A DNA stretch of 64,000 bases from DASUPK01 sp963695805 (GTDB lineage Bacteria; Actinomycetota; Thermoleophilia; Solirubrobacterales; 70-9). The stretch is from positions 1 through 64,000 of the forward strand of contig CAVOHV010000011.1 of NCBI GenBank assembly GCA_963695805.1, in the 5' to 3' direction. Positions 54,071 through 62,873 of this stretch are shown piece after piece. Positions within the stretch are counted from its first letter, which is position 1. Every line of letters starts with the position of its first letter. Both the position numbers and the translations under genes were made by a program. The notes beneath the pieces were generated by a model. It saw nothing but the letters and a program-made list of their open reading frames with translations. It was not told the origin of the DNA and ran no database searches.

Positions 54071-54381
54071 GCGTCCAACGCAATGCCACACGGTTGCCGG
54101 AGTCGGGTCAACGAGGGTCAACGCGACGCCTGGCGGACAGATTTCGTTCCCCCGATGTTCCCCCGAACGCGACTGGCCGTGACGCGACTGTCACATCTCG
54201 AACTGGCCACAACCCGATTTTCGGGTCAGGAAGTCGAAGCCATGATTTGGCCGTGGATGCAGTGACTTTCCTGATCGGTGCGACTCGTGAGTTGCCGTTG
54301 GCTTCCGGCAGATTCCGGCGGGTTTGGGTCATGAGGGCAGTTCCGTGACCAAACCAGGTGCATCACCTGCTAACGACAGCG
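54071..54381. other. Non-coding stretch between two tRNA genes
   Basis: No convincing gene is seen on either strand. Short open frames here lack coding character. A direct repetition TTCCCCCGATGTTCCCCCGA near 54147 is the only notable pattern. Because it lies 3' of a tRNA gene it could be the worn edge of an integrated element, but no integrase remnant was recognised. Confidence 0.4.
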
Positions 54382-54455
54382 GGGGGCGCGGCGCGGTCTG
54401 GTAGCGCATTCGGCTGGGGGCCGAAAGGTCGCTGGTTCAAATCCAGTCGCCCCGA
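54382..54455 (+). tRNA. tRNA-Pro (anticodon GGG)
   Basis: D-arm GCGC...GCGC, anticodon stem-loop TTCGGCTGGGGGCCGAA with anticodon GGG, T-arm CTGGTTCAAATCCAG and 3' acceptor CGCCCCG plus A. Counting back from the D-stem puts base 1 at 54382, a G facing G72, whereas proline tRNAs normally have C1-G72. The 5' end lies in a run of six G after C54380; two surplus G would explain the mismatch. CCA not encoded. Confidence 0.85.
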
Positions 54456-54863
54456 CTTTTCCCTGGTAATCGGCAGGTGTCGGTGAATCGAGAGCGGCAG
54501 AATGCTGCCGCAGCCGATCCAGACTGGGGGTCCCCTCCAGGCACGAGACCCCCGGTCTAATTCGGGCGGAGCCACATTCGAGGGCACAATTTGTAGCTTC
54601 CGCGGACGCCGGTCTAGCCTGAGTGCGTGTTGAGGGGACCCGCTCGAGGCACCGCCCGTGGCAGCGACCGAAAGCAGAAGCCGACGACGACTTGCCCTCG
54701 CGCGTCTCGGCACTTCCGCAAGCACGCGAACGGAGCAGCGAAGCGACGAGCGCGAGAGCGCGCTGAAAAGGCACACTCCGCATGGAAAGCAGTGCTCTCC
54801 CTCCAGTGTCGCTGCTGATGGAACTGAATCTGCTCTACGGGACCAAGGAACGGGCCGAGGCGC
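54456..54863. other. 408-base region without an identifiable gene
   Basis: A hairpin TGGGGGTC/GACCCCCG lies at about 54524-54556. Several antisense frames are open (for example 54907 to 54614, minus) but their composition is Arg/Ala/Ser-rich, as in shadow frames, and no family is seen. It may hold the Nramp gene promoter. Confidence 0.4.
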
Positions 54864-56204
54864 TTGGCCGCGACTGATCCTCGATCTGGGCTAGGCCGGC
54901 GAATCACGGCGAGGGCCCACGGGACGCCGGGCCGTCATCTGCACTGGCACCTAAGCCGGCGCCGGCATGTGTTGATCCGCGGCGGCGGCCTCGCCGCATT
55001 GTTGGCCGTCGTCGGGCCGGGGATCCTCGCCGGGCTCTCCGACGACGACCCCGCCGGGATCACGACTTACTCGATCCTCGGCGCCAAGTACGGCTACGAG
55101 CTGCTCTGGGTCTTGGCCCTCTCGACCGTGGCATTGATCGTCTTCCACGAGCTCGGGGTGCGGATGGGCATCGTCACCGGTAAGGGGCTGATGGCACTCG
55201 TCCGCGAGCACTCGGGGCCGGGCGCCGTTCAGGTCGTGCTCGGCGCGCTCGTCATCGCCAACCTCGGAACCCTCTGCGCCGAGTTTGCCGGCGTCGCCGC
55301 CGGTATGGACCTCCTGAGCGGCCTCAGCCGCTATGTCAGCGTGCCGCTGGCGGGATTGGCGGTCTCACTCCTGGTCCTGCGCGGCTCGTTCAAATATGTC
55401 GAACACGTTCTGCTCGCTCTGAGCACGATCTTTGTCGCCTACATCCTCTCCGGCGTCCTCGCCCATCCCGACTGGGGCGCGACCCTTCAAGGCACGGTCA
55501 AACCGAGCATCCCCCTCAACCGCGAGGCGATTCTGGTAGCTGTCGCCACCATCGGCACCACCCTCGCCCCCTGGGGCCTGGCCTTCATCCAGTCCTACGC
55601 CGTCGACAAGCGTCTCAAGGTCAAGGATCTCCGCTACGAGCGGGTGGACGTCATTGTCGGCGCTGTCCTCACTGGCGTGATCGGGCTCTTCGTCGTCATC
55701 GCTTGCGCCGCAACTCTGCACATTCAGGGCATCAAGATCAATGACGCCAGCGACGCGGCGCGGGCGCTCGAGCCGCTGGCCGGAAATCTCGCCGCAACCT
55801 TGTTCGGGCTCGGTTTCCTCGGCGCGGCGCTGCTGGCGGCGGCGATCGTGCCACTCTCGACCGCCTACTCGGTCGCCGAGGCCTTCGGCCGCGAGTGCGA
55901 CATCGACGACAAGTTCGACCAAGCCCGGGTCTTCTACCTCAGCTACGGCGCGATCGTCATCGCCGCCGCCGCGATTGTCCTCGTCCCCGGAGCGCCGCTG
56001 ATCCCGATCCTCTTTCTCTCGCAAGCGCTGAACGCCGTCCTCTTGCTCGTCATCCTGCCCTTCATGCGCCGCTTGGCCAAGAGCCGCGAGATCATGGGCG
56101 AGCACGCCTTGAGCGGCCTCGGCCGAGCGCTGACCGGGGCGGTATTCGCTCTGATCGCCCTCTCGGTCGGCGCCCTGGCGGTGTTGACGGTGGCCGGACT
56201 CTGA
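54864..56204 (+). CDS. Nramp-superfamily divalent metal transporter, DPGN-variant type
   Basis: A 446-residue transporter with eleven hydrophobic helices. Helix 1 reads GPGILAGLSDDDPAGITTYS, where classical Nramp manganese transporters have DPGN. Helix 6 reads IGTTLAPWGLAFIQSYAVDK, where they have a metal-binding MPH. These substitutions match Nramp-related groups proposed to carry magnesium or other substrates rather than manganese. TTG 54864 is the longest start and GTG 54969 would remove a 35-residue polar extension. Confidence 0.82.
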   Translation: MAATDPRSGLGRRITARAHGTPGRHLHWHLSRRRHVLIRGGGLAALLAVVGPGILAGLSDDDPAGITTYSILGAKYGYELLWVLALSTVALIVFHELGVRMGIVTGKGLMALVREHSGPGAVQVVLGALVIANLGTLCAEFAGVAAGMDLLSGLSRYVSVPLAGLAVSLLVLRGSFKYVEHVLLALSTIFVAYILSGVLAHPDWGATLQGTVKPSIPLNREAILVAVATIGTTLAPWGLAFIQSYAVDKRLKVKDLRYERVDVIVGAVLTGVIGLFVVIACAATLHIQGIKINDASDAARALEPLAGNLAATLFGLGFLGAALLAAAIVPLSTAYSVAEAFGRECDIDDKFDQARVFYLSYGAIVIAAAAIVLVPGAPLIPILFLSQALNAVLLLVILPFMRRLAKSREIMGEHALSGLGRALTGAVFALIALSVGALAVLTVAGL

Positions 56205-56298
56205 GCCCCTCCAGATCGATCTCATGCCCGACAGTCCCTGCGGCCCCTTTCCGCATGGAAAGCGGCAGTCGACAGGAGAATCTCGAACCACGCCTGCT

Positions 56299-57264
56299 TC
56301 AGGCCCCGACCTCGGCGGCTGGGGGGGACACCACCGGGCGAACCAGGTCTCTCATGGCGCCGTTGAACTTCCCGGGCTCGTCGACGAAGGGCTCGTGGCT
56401 GGAGTACTCGAACCATACGAGCTGCTTCGAGGGCGCCGTCAACGCGTCAAAGTAGGCCACGCTGGTCTCCGGGGGGACCCAGTGATCCCGTCGGCCAAGC
56501 AAGAGGAAGACCGGAAGGCGCAACACAGGCGCCAGCTCAATGAGATTCAGTTTCGAGACCTCGGGCCACATCGCCTCCATCGACCACCGGAATCCGCGTA
56601 TGGCGCCAGGCAGCTCGAAGATCGAGGACTCCTGACCGCCGAGAACGGCTCGGCCCGCCTGCCACAGGGCTCTGGGTCTCATGCCGCCTTCGAAACGCAC
56701 TACCCAGGTCCGCTCCGTGAATACAGACGCAGCCGGGTACGGCGGGGGGCCGATCGCGCGCAGTTTCCTCACTGCCCGTCGGTTTCCGCGGCGCTGGGCG
56801 TCCGAGAGTGCGAAGGCGTAGGAGGCGGATTCTGCCGCTGCCCAGTCGCCGATTTGCCCGCAGCCGACGTACGCCGCGACCTTCTCCGGGAAGCGGGCGG
56901 CGTAGAGCACTCCGAGAACGGAGCCCCAGGAGTGCCCGAAGATTGTCACGTTCCTCTTGCCGAGCCGCTTGCGCACGGCTTCGACCAGCTCGTCGAGGTC
57001 GGAGATGAACTGCTTGACCGTCATCGATGATCGAGCGATGCTGCGGTCGAACGACTTGCCGGCGCCGCGCTGATCCCAGTAGACGACCGTGAAGCTCTTC
57101 TCCAGCGGAGCATTGAAGTAACGGAAGAACCGCGTTTCGCTCCAGCCTGGCCCGCCGTGCAGCATGATCAACGGTGGATTGGCGAGGCTCTCGCCGCGAA
57201 TCATCACCCACTGATCGACCCCACCGAGCTTGAGAAACTCGATCTCGGCAATGCTCCCGCGCAT
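56299..57264 (-). CDS. Alpha/beta hydrolase (proline-iminopeptidase-like)
   Basis: A 321-residue hydrolase of the peptidase S33 group. Oxyanion block LIMLHGGPGWSETRFFRYFN, nucleophile Ser in VTIFGHSWGSVLGVLYAARF, Asp in LLLGRRDHWVPPETS and His in EYSSHEPFVDEPGKFNGAMR complete the triad. The YWDQRGAGKS block is characteristic of proline iminopeptidases, but these hydrolases are diverse. ATG 57264 (MRGSIAEIEFLKLGG) is preferred over a start 51 bases upstream. Confidence 0.85.
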   Translation of the reverse strand: MRGSIAEIEFLKLGGVDQWVMIRGESLANPPLIMLHGGPGWSETRFFRYFNAPLEKSFTVVYWDQRGAGKSFDRSIARSSMTVKQFISDLDELVEAVRKRLGKRNVTIFGHSWGSVLGVLYAARFPEKVAAYVGCGQIGDWAAAESASYAFALSDAQRRGNRRAVRKLRAIGPPPYPAASVFTERTWVVRFEGGMRPRALWQAGRAVLGGQESSIFELPGAIRGFRWSMEAMWPEVSKLNLIELAPVLRLPVFLLLGRRDHWVPPETSVAYFDALTAPSKQLVWFEYSSHEPFVDEPGKFNGAMRDLVRPVVSPPAAEVGA

Positions 57265-57489
57265 GAGAACTCCATCCGCCGCGCGAAATGGTGGCGTTCT
57301 TCCAGGGCTCCGCATGGCGGCTTGAGCATCCCAGCCACTGGTGGTTGCGGCAACCTGCGGAGCACCGGGCCTCCCGGTGGCACGCTCTCAGCATCCACCG
57401 ATACGAGAAGGTGATAGTTGTCAGCCACCGTCCTGAGCACCTCAGGTTCTGAGTGTCTGGCTCGATAGCGAGCGCCCGAAAGGAGACAA

Positions 57490-57948
57490 ATGCCTGCCGA
57501 TGAGAAGCCGGTCTTGATCGCCTACGACGGTTCAGACCATGCAAAGCATGCGATCGAACAGGCTGGAGCCGAGTTGCGAACGCCCAGGAAGGCAGTCGTC
57601 CTTGCCGCGTACGAGCCCCTCGCGGCCATTCCCTTCTGGGGTGCTCCCGCAGCGATGGTGCCGCCCGAAATGATCGAGAAAGTCCGTACCGAAGCAGAAA
57701 GGACGGCGGGGGAGGGCGCAGAGCTAGCGAGCTCGGCGGGGTTTGATGCCAGCTCCTCGGTCCACGAAGGGGTACGAACCTGGCAAACAATCCTTGACGC
57801 AGCGAAAGAGGCAGGCGCCGGGATAATCGTTCTTGGATCGCATGGCCGCGGAGCCGTCGGCTCGGCGGTCATGGGAAGCGTCGCGACCTCCGTTGCGCAC
57901 CATGCCGATCTCCCTGTATTGATCTGCCGTCCCGCTGACCGCGACTAG
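57490..57948 (+). CDS. Universal stress protein (UspA family)
   Basis: A 152-residue single-domain Usp: KPVLIAYDGSDHAKHAIEQA at the start and the ATP signature IIVLGSHGRGAVGSAVMGSV followed by HHADLPVLICRP. GAAAGGAGACAA precedes the ATG. The ABC transporter gene follows 19 bases later, so they may form one operon. Confidence 0.9.
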   Translation: MPADEKPVLIAYDGSDHAKHAIEQAGAELRTPRKAVVLAAYEPLAAIPFWGAPAAMVPPEMIEKVRTEAERTAGEGAELASSAGFDASSSVHEGVRTWQTILDAAKEAGAGIIVLGSHGRGAVGSAVMGSVATSVAHHADLPVLICRPADRD

Positions 57949-57967
57949 GAATCGCCCGTCTGGCCGC

Positions 57968-58858
57968 GTGGCGACGATCGAAACCGAGGGGCTGAGCAAG
58001 TTCTACGGCAGCCATCGAGGCATCGACGAGGTCACGATGGCTGTGGAGCCGGGAGAGATATTCGGCTTCCTCGGCCCCAACGGGGCGGGGAAGACGACGA
58101 CGATTCGGACCCTCTTGGATCTTCTCCACCCGACGGGGGGCAGTGCCCGAATCTTCGGCCTCGACAGCCACCGCGACTGCGTCGCAATTCATGCCCGGCT
58201 CGGCAACCTGCCCGGCGACTTCGGCTACGGCAAGCTCGCCACCGGGCGCGAGGCGGTTTCCCTGCTCGCCCGCCTCAGGGGTATCGACGACCTCGGGCGG
58301 ACGGAGACCCTTGCCGTGCGCTTCCGTGCCGACCTGGATCGCCCCCTGGGGAAGCTCTCGCGGGGCAACCGTCAGAAGATCGGCCTGATCCTCGCCCTCT
58401 TCCATGAGCCCGAGCTGCTGATTCTCGACGAGCCGACCAGTGGGCTCGATCCGCTGATGCAGGAGGAGTTCATGGAGCTATTGCGCGAGGAGCGGAAGCG
58501 CGGCTGCGCGGTCTTTCTCTCGTCCCATGAGCTCGATGAGGTCGAGCGTGTGTGCGACCGCGTCGGCATCATCCGGGACGGCAGGCTGATCGCGGTGGAA
58601 CGGGTCGCCGACCTCCTTGACCGAACGCCTCGCCGCGTTTCGGTGGAGTTCGCGGAGGACGTCGATCTGGATCAGCTGCGAGCCTGCCAGGGAGTCGATG
58701 ACGTGCAGGTCGAGGGACGCCGGGTCACCTTCAGGCTCGTCGGAAGCCCCGATCCCGTCCTCAAGGTGTTGGCTCTCCACCGAGTTTCCGATCTTGAGTT
58801 CGCTCGCCCCTCGCTGGAGGAGGTCTTCCTCACCTACTACGAGGTCGGCTCCAGCTGA
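57968..58858 (+). CDS. ABC exporter ATP-binding protein
   Basis: A 296-residue ATPase with Walker A FLGPNGAGKTTTIRTLLDLL, a signature variant (GKLSRGNRQKIGLILALFHE), Walker B ELLILDEPTSGLDPL and the H-loop FLSSHELDEVERV. A C-terminal extension (RRVSVEFAEDVDLDQLRACQ onward) is typical of ABC-2 type ATPases. It energises the permease encoded next. GTG start. Substrate unknown. Confidence 0.92.
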   Translation: MATIETEGLSKFYGSHRGIDEVTMAVEPGEIFGFLGPNGAGKTTTIRTLLDLLHPTGGSARIFGLDSHRDCVAIHARLGNLPGDFGYGKLATGREAVSLLARLRGIDDLGRTETLAVRFRADLDRPLGKLSRGNRQKIGLILALFHEPELLILDEPTSGLDPLMQEEFMELLREERKRGCAVFLSSHELDEVERVCDRVGIIRDGRLIAVERVADLLDRTPRRVSVEFAEDVDLDQLRACQGVDDVQVEGRRVTFRLVGSPDPVLKVLALHRVSDLEFARPSLEEVFLTYYEVGSS

Positions 58859-59634
58859 TCCCGCTGATCACCGATCAGCTGTACGAGCGCCGGCGATCCC
58901 TGCTGTCGTGGGGTCTTCCCCTCGGGCTGTGGTCGGCGTTCATCGTCGCGATCTACCCCTCGATCCAGAGCGCTCTCTCGAAGGCTGTGACCAACTACCC
59001 CCCGGCCCTGAAGGAGGCGTTCGGGGTTGGCAAGCTCGCGACGGTGGAGCAGTACCTCCACGCCGAGATGTTGAGCCTGATCGTGCCGCTTGCCGTCGGC
59101 TATCTGGCGGTGCGCTCGATTGCGAGCGGGCTTTCGGGGGCAGCCGAGAGCGGGCGCCTCGACGTCCTCCTGTCCGCGCCGCTCTCCCGCCGGAGGCTGG
59201 TCGCGGCCGACCTCCTCGCAACCGCAGCCGAGCTGGCGGCGGTCCTGGCTATCACGCTGATCCTCACAGAGCTGGGCAGCGCGATCTCCGGCGCTGGGCT
59301 GTCCTTCGGGTCGGCGCTCGCCGGCTTCGCGAACGTCTGGCCGCTCGGGCTGTTGGCGGCAGGATTGGGCGTCATCGCGACGGGCTTCTCGCTGCGGACG
59401 AGCATGGTCACCGGCTCTGTTGCCGGCGTGCTCGTGGCGATGTACATAGTGGACCTCGCCGGCCGACTCGACACCAGTCTCGACTGGATCCGATACGGCT
59501 CCGTGTTCCGCTACTACGGGAACGCGATTGAGGACGGCATCGACCCGCTGGCCTTCGCCGGCGTCGTCGTCGCAGCGGCGCTGCTGGCCGGCCTCGGCTC
59601 GCTTCTGTTCGAACGCCGCGACCTGACCGGGTAG
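58855..59634 (+). CDS. ABC-2 type permease, start codon not canonical
   Basis: A permease of about 259 residues with six hydrophobic helices. Coding character begins directly at the ATPase stop (PLITDQLYERRRSLLSWGLP then LWSAFIVAIYPSIQSALS). The first canonical start in frame is GTG 58987, which would delete helix 1. CTG 58855, overlapping the ATPase stop as CTGA, is a possible start; otherwise a nearby indel has removed the ATG. The C-terminal half (SGAAESGRLDVLLSAPLSRR) carries the usual ABC-2 exporter loop. Confidence 0.75.
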   Translation: MIPLITDQLYERRRSLLSWGLPLGLWSAFIVAIYPSIQSALSKAVTNYPPALKEAFGVGKLATVEQYLHAEMLSLIVPLAVGYLAVRSIASGLSGAAESGRLDVLLSAPLSRRRLVAADLLATAAELAAVLAITLILTELGSAISGAGLSFGSALAGFANVWPLGLLAAGLGVIATGFSLRTSMVTGSVAGVLVAMYIVDLAGRLDTSLDWIRYGSVFRYYGNAIEDGIDPLAFAGVVVAAALLAGLGSLLFERRDLTG

Positions 59635-59695
59635 CGCCGAGTCAAACCGAGAGCGTGATGTCTCACCATGTGGATTGCGAGCCTGCGTTGGGCCT

Positions 59696-60696
59696 CTAGC
59701 GCTCGGTCCGGATTGGCGAGTAAGGATCGAGCGCCATCGGGTTCTCGTGCCATTCCTGGGGAAGCGAAACCTCGACATCGAGGGTCCCCTCAGGGGGCTC
59801 GATGTCCATCAGCCCGTCCTCCTCGTGGTAGAGCCAGGGGCTCAGGTACCGGCCGCTCACTTTGTACGGCGGCCACCACAGGCAGTCGAGGGAGGAGATT
59901 CCTTCGCCACTGCCTCCGGTCACTGCGGCCCGCATGTGCAAGGAGGCCTCCCCGGTGAGGAGCTTGCCCCGAAGCACTGGGCGAAACGGCTCGGGCTCGA
60001 CCACAGCGGCCAGACTATGGGCGATTCCGGATGCTGCCGAATCGGCCTGCTGGGTAGCGAGCCCACCCTGCTTGATCGGGAAGTTGGTGCCGTCCCCGGC
60101 GGCGTAGACGTCGTCGATCCCCCTGACTCGGGCATGATCGTCGATCGGGATGAACCCGAGCTCGTCGGCCGGCAGGCCGGCCAGGCGCGGACCCTCCATG
60201 GTCGGCAGGGCCACCACAACAGGGGTAGCGACCAAGCGACCCCCGGAGGCACGACGAACGAGATGCCGTCCTGCTGGTCGCCCGCCATCCTTACCAGGAC
60301 GTCGGCGTTGACCGGGTCGCGAGAGGGGAAAGTCACCACGCCCTCGTAGGCGGGTTGGAAGCGGCCACCCACTGCCACGACGAGGTAGTCGTACTCGAGC
60401 GCCGGCGAGCGGGCGAGCTCGACTCGATGCTCGTGGGGTCGGACCGCGGTGGCCTCGTCGAGCACGAACTGAGCCCCGCGCTCCTCGGCGACCGGGGCGA
60501 GCGCGCGCTGCTCGGGTGGCCCGAGCCCGAACGGCTCCTCGACCAGGAGCGGCTTGTAGACGAAGTCCGGATCGGGTGCAACGAGTGTGATCCGGGCAGA
60601 CTCGCCGGCGAGGTCATGCAGAGCGAGCAAGGTCTCAATGCCGGCGACACCGCCGCCGAAAACAACCACGTCGGATGAACTTTTGGTCCCGTCCAT
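59696..60696 (-). pseudogene. FAD-dependent NAD(P)H/sulfide:quinone-type oxidoreductase with internal deletion
   Basis: The 5' frame (ATG 60696) has the FAD motif VVVFGGGVAGIETLLALHD, then FVYKPLLVEEPFGLG and YDYLVVAVGGRFQPAYEG, up to FVVPPGVAWSLPL near 60232. There it jumps into another frame with VVVALPTMEGPRLAGLPADE, DDVYAAGDGTNFPIKQGGLA and CLWWPPYKVSGRYLSPWLY. Homologues have a further 50-80 residues (the NAD-binding part) between these blocks, so an out-of-frame deletion has occurred. The product cannot be a working two-dinucleotide oxidoreductase. Confidence 0.7.
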
Positions 60697-60702
60697 GTGA
60701 AG

Positions 60703-60957
60703 CTAGGGCAGTATTGAGCTCGTCCGAGTGACGTGCACTTGCCAGTCGGAATCGATGTCGCTCAGCATCGCGTCGAGCTCCTTACCACTTACATCTGCGC
60801 CCTCGACGTGGTACAGGCGGCCTCCATCTTCCTGAATCTCGGTCGGCTGCTCTCTCGCCTTCTCTTCGAGTTCCGCGATGATCTGCCGACCCCACTCGTC
60901 GAGTGGGACTAGTCGGATTACACCCGCCACGGACGTAGATCGTAGACCCGCGATCAT
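60703..60957 (-). CDS. Hypothetical 84-residue protein
   Basis: A small acidic protein from ATG 60957 (or GTG 60930): VIRLVPLDEWGRQIIAELEE, then QEDGGRLYHVEGADVSGKEL and LDAMLSDIDSDWQVHVTRTS. The pattern suggests a compact alpha/beta domain. It lies upstream of the broken oxidoreductase on the same strand. No family recognised. Confidence 0.5.
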   Translation of the reverse strand: MIAGLRSTSVAGVIRLVPLDEWGRQIIAELEEKAREQPTEIQEDGGRLYHVEGADVSGKELDAMLSDIDSDWQVHVTRTSSILP

Positions 60958-61091
60958 CGCCGAGCTTGCGAGAAAGGCTACGGGCGAGCAGATGGTCGGC
61001 CTACGAGCGGGCGGGGCGAGTTCGTGCCTGCCCGTGATTCGCACGCACACGGTTTGGATCGGGCGGAACGTCACGTACCCTTGGAGCGTCG

Positions 61092-62054
61092 ATGAGCGAA
61101 GCGCGCGAGTCAGATGAAGACGACGAACTCCGCCGCGTCCTGCTCGGCTTCGACGGTTCCGATCGAGGAGTCGATGGGCTCTATCTCGCCCGGGCGATGG
61201 CCCAGGCGGAGCAGGCGGAGCTCCTGGTCGGCTGTGTATATGAGCCGGAGTCGATCTTCGACGCCGGTGACCGCTATCTCTCTCCGGTCGATGAGAAGAG
61301 GGCACGCGCGAAGCGTGAGGCGGAGATGCGGCGCAACTTCGCAATGGTGGAGGCCGAGCTGGGTAGTCGACCGTACGCGCGCCATGAGCTCTGGGGCTCC
61401 CCGGCGCGCGAGCTCACCCTGCTGGCCGAGGATGCCGATGTCGACCTCGTGGTGGTCGGCTCGACCCACCAGGGCGCCGTTGGCCGCGTCCTCATCGGCA
61501 GCGTCGGCGAGAAGCTACTCCAAGGCGCCCCGTGCGCAGTCGCGGTAGCGCCGGTCGGCTTCGCTGAGAGCAACCATTTCGGCAGCGGCCCGATCGGGGT
61601 CGGCTATACCGGTTCCCCGGAGTCGAGAGAGGCGCTCAGCTGGACGGAGTCGCTGGCCCGCCGGCTCGGCTCCGGCCTGAGATTGATCACGGCGATCCGC
61701 GAGTTCAGCCTGCCATATCGAGCCGCACTGGTCGGTGCACCGGACTATCGGACGTTGGTCCGGGACGACGTCGCGAAAGCTCAGGCCGCGGCCGCCGAGG
61801 AAATCACCGACATCGAGGTGGAGCGGCTGATCGTCGATGGTGACCCGGCCGAGGTCCTAGCGGAGCAGGGAGCCGAGCTGGATCTCCTCGTGGTGGGGTC
61901 ACGAGGGTATGGGCCAATGCGGCGCGCTCTACTCGGAGGGGTGTCCGGCCGGGTGATCCGCACCGCGCCCTGCCCCGTGGTGGTCACTCCCCGCAGCGCC
62001 CAGCGCGAGCCAGGAGAGGGCGAGCACCCGCACTACGTCGCAGCTCAGATCTGA
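61092..62054 (+). CDS. Tandem-domain universal stress protein
   Basis: A 320-residue protein with two Usp domains. Domain 1 (about 15-155) begins RVLLGFDGSDRGVDGLYLAR and ends with the ATP loop VVVGSTHQGAVGRVLIGSVG. Domain 2 (about 165-310) begins IGVGYTGSPESREALSWTES and ends VVGSRGYGPMRRALLGGVSG. Both GxxGx9GS loops are kept. The architecture matches two-domain Usp proteins of the mycobacterial dormancy regulon. It is one of four Usp genes in the last 7 kb. Confidence 0.9.
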   Translation: MSEARESDEDDELRRVLLGFDGSDRGVDGLYLARAMAQAEQAELLVGCVYEPESIFDAGDRYLSPVDEKRARAKREAEMRRNFAMVEAELGSRPYARHELWGSPARELTLLAEDADVDLVVVGSTHQGAVGRVLIGSVGEKLLQGAPCAVAVAPVGFAESNHFGSGPIGVGYTGSPESREALSWTESLARRLGSGLRLITAIREFSLPYRAALVGAPDYRTLVRDDVAKAQAAAAEEITDIEVERLIVDGDPAEVLAEQGAELDLLVVGSRGYGPMRRALLGGVSGRVIRTAPCPVVVTPRSAQREPGEGEHPHYVAAQI

Positions 62055-62062
62055 CGATCGCG

Positions 62063-62540
62063 TCAGATCGCCTCACGGCAGGACGCCGAGGACTCACCAA
62101 GCGCGCCGAGAAGGCGCGCCCACCCCCGGAAGTGCCGGTCGGCGCGGGAGTGCTCTCGAACGTGCTCGCGGCCGGCAGCGCCGAGCTCCATGGCAGTGGC
62201 AGAGTCGCGCAGCAGCTCGTCGATCACCCCGCCGGTCGTGGATGTAGGCGCCGTTGGCGCCCTCGGTATCGACCGAGAGGACCGAGATCCCGGTCGCCGC
62301 CAATAGCGACTCGAGAACGGTGCCGGTCTCGCCCCCCAGGGGGACGCAGAGACTCACCCTGGCGCCGAGCCGGGCGGCCATGTGCGCAACCCAGAAGCCC
62401 TGGCCACCGGCGTGGAGGTGGATATCGGGTTCCTCCCCGGGGCTCGGCTCGACGGTAATGGTCACCGCCGGCGATGGGGCGAAGATTGCCAGCGCGCACG
62501 ACACCTTGGGCAGCTCGGCCAGCCTCGCGCTCTCGGGCAT
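62063..62540 (-). pseudogene. PfkB-kinase 5' fragment joined to a glycosyltransferase 3' fragment
   Basis: From ATG 62540 the frame reads as the N-terminal third of a PfkB-type sugar kinase: FAPSPAVTITVEPSPGEEPD, HLHAGGQGFWVAHMAARLGA and LLAATGISVLSVDTEGANGA, then YIHDRR. Near 62233 it passes, one frame over, into the C-terminal helices of a GT4 glycosyltransferase (GGVIDELLRDSATAMELGAA, EHSRADRHFRGWARLLGAL), stopping at 62063. The ATP site and catalytic Asp of the kinase and the GT-B core are missing. It looks like a deletion scar joining two genes. Confidence 0.6.
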
Positions 62541-62873
62541 TCAAGAAGCCTACGACTGCCAACCCGAACGATCTCCGTGGTCCGCCCGGATAGCAGTCCG
62601 GAGCAGAGCACGGATTTGTTGTCGGGATGGTCGTGGTTAGGTTCCCCGTACAAGGTCGATGGAAATGCTTCGCCATCAACAGGCTCAAGGCGACGTGAGT
62701 AGCGCTCAAGTCAATCGTCAAGGTGACCAAGAAGCACGGTCCCGCCTCCTTCTTTCGGTCAGGAAGCTGTTCCGGCGGCGTGCCTTGAAAGGGCGGGGCT
62801 CGTTCCCCTCGCCAAGTGACGCCAAGAACGGCGAGATCAGCCGCAAACGGAATTCCTCGGAGGTGATCGCGAG
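62541..62873. other. 333-base upstream region of the Usp gene
   Basis: No convincing gene is seen. One open frame (62659-62877) is polar and lacks coding character. The segment ends in a strong Shine-Dalgarno, GGAGGTGATC (62859-62868), 5 bases before ATG 62874. It probably holds divergent promoters for the PfkB fragment and the Usp operon. Confidence 0.5.

Noticed and set aside
54614..54907. A 97-residue minus-strand frame before the Nramp gene
   Set aside because: Arg/Ala-rich composition, no ribosome binding site and no family resemblance; it overlaps the likely Nramp start.
54777..56263. A 14-bp direct repeat, TCCGCATGGAAAGC, at 54777-54790 and 56250-56263 flanking the Nramp-like gene
   Set aside because: Several 14-bp matches are expected by chance in 64 kb, and no other mobile-element feature accompanies it.
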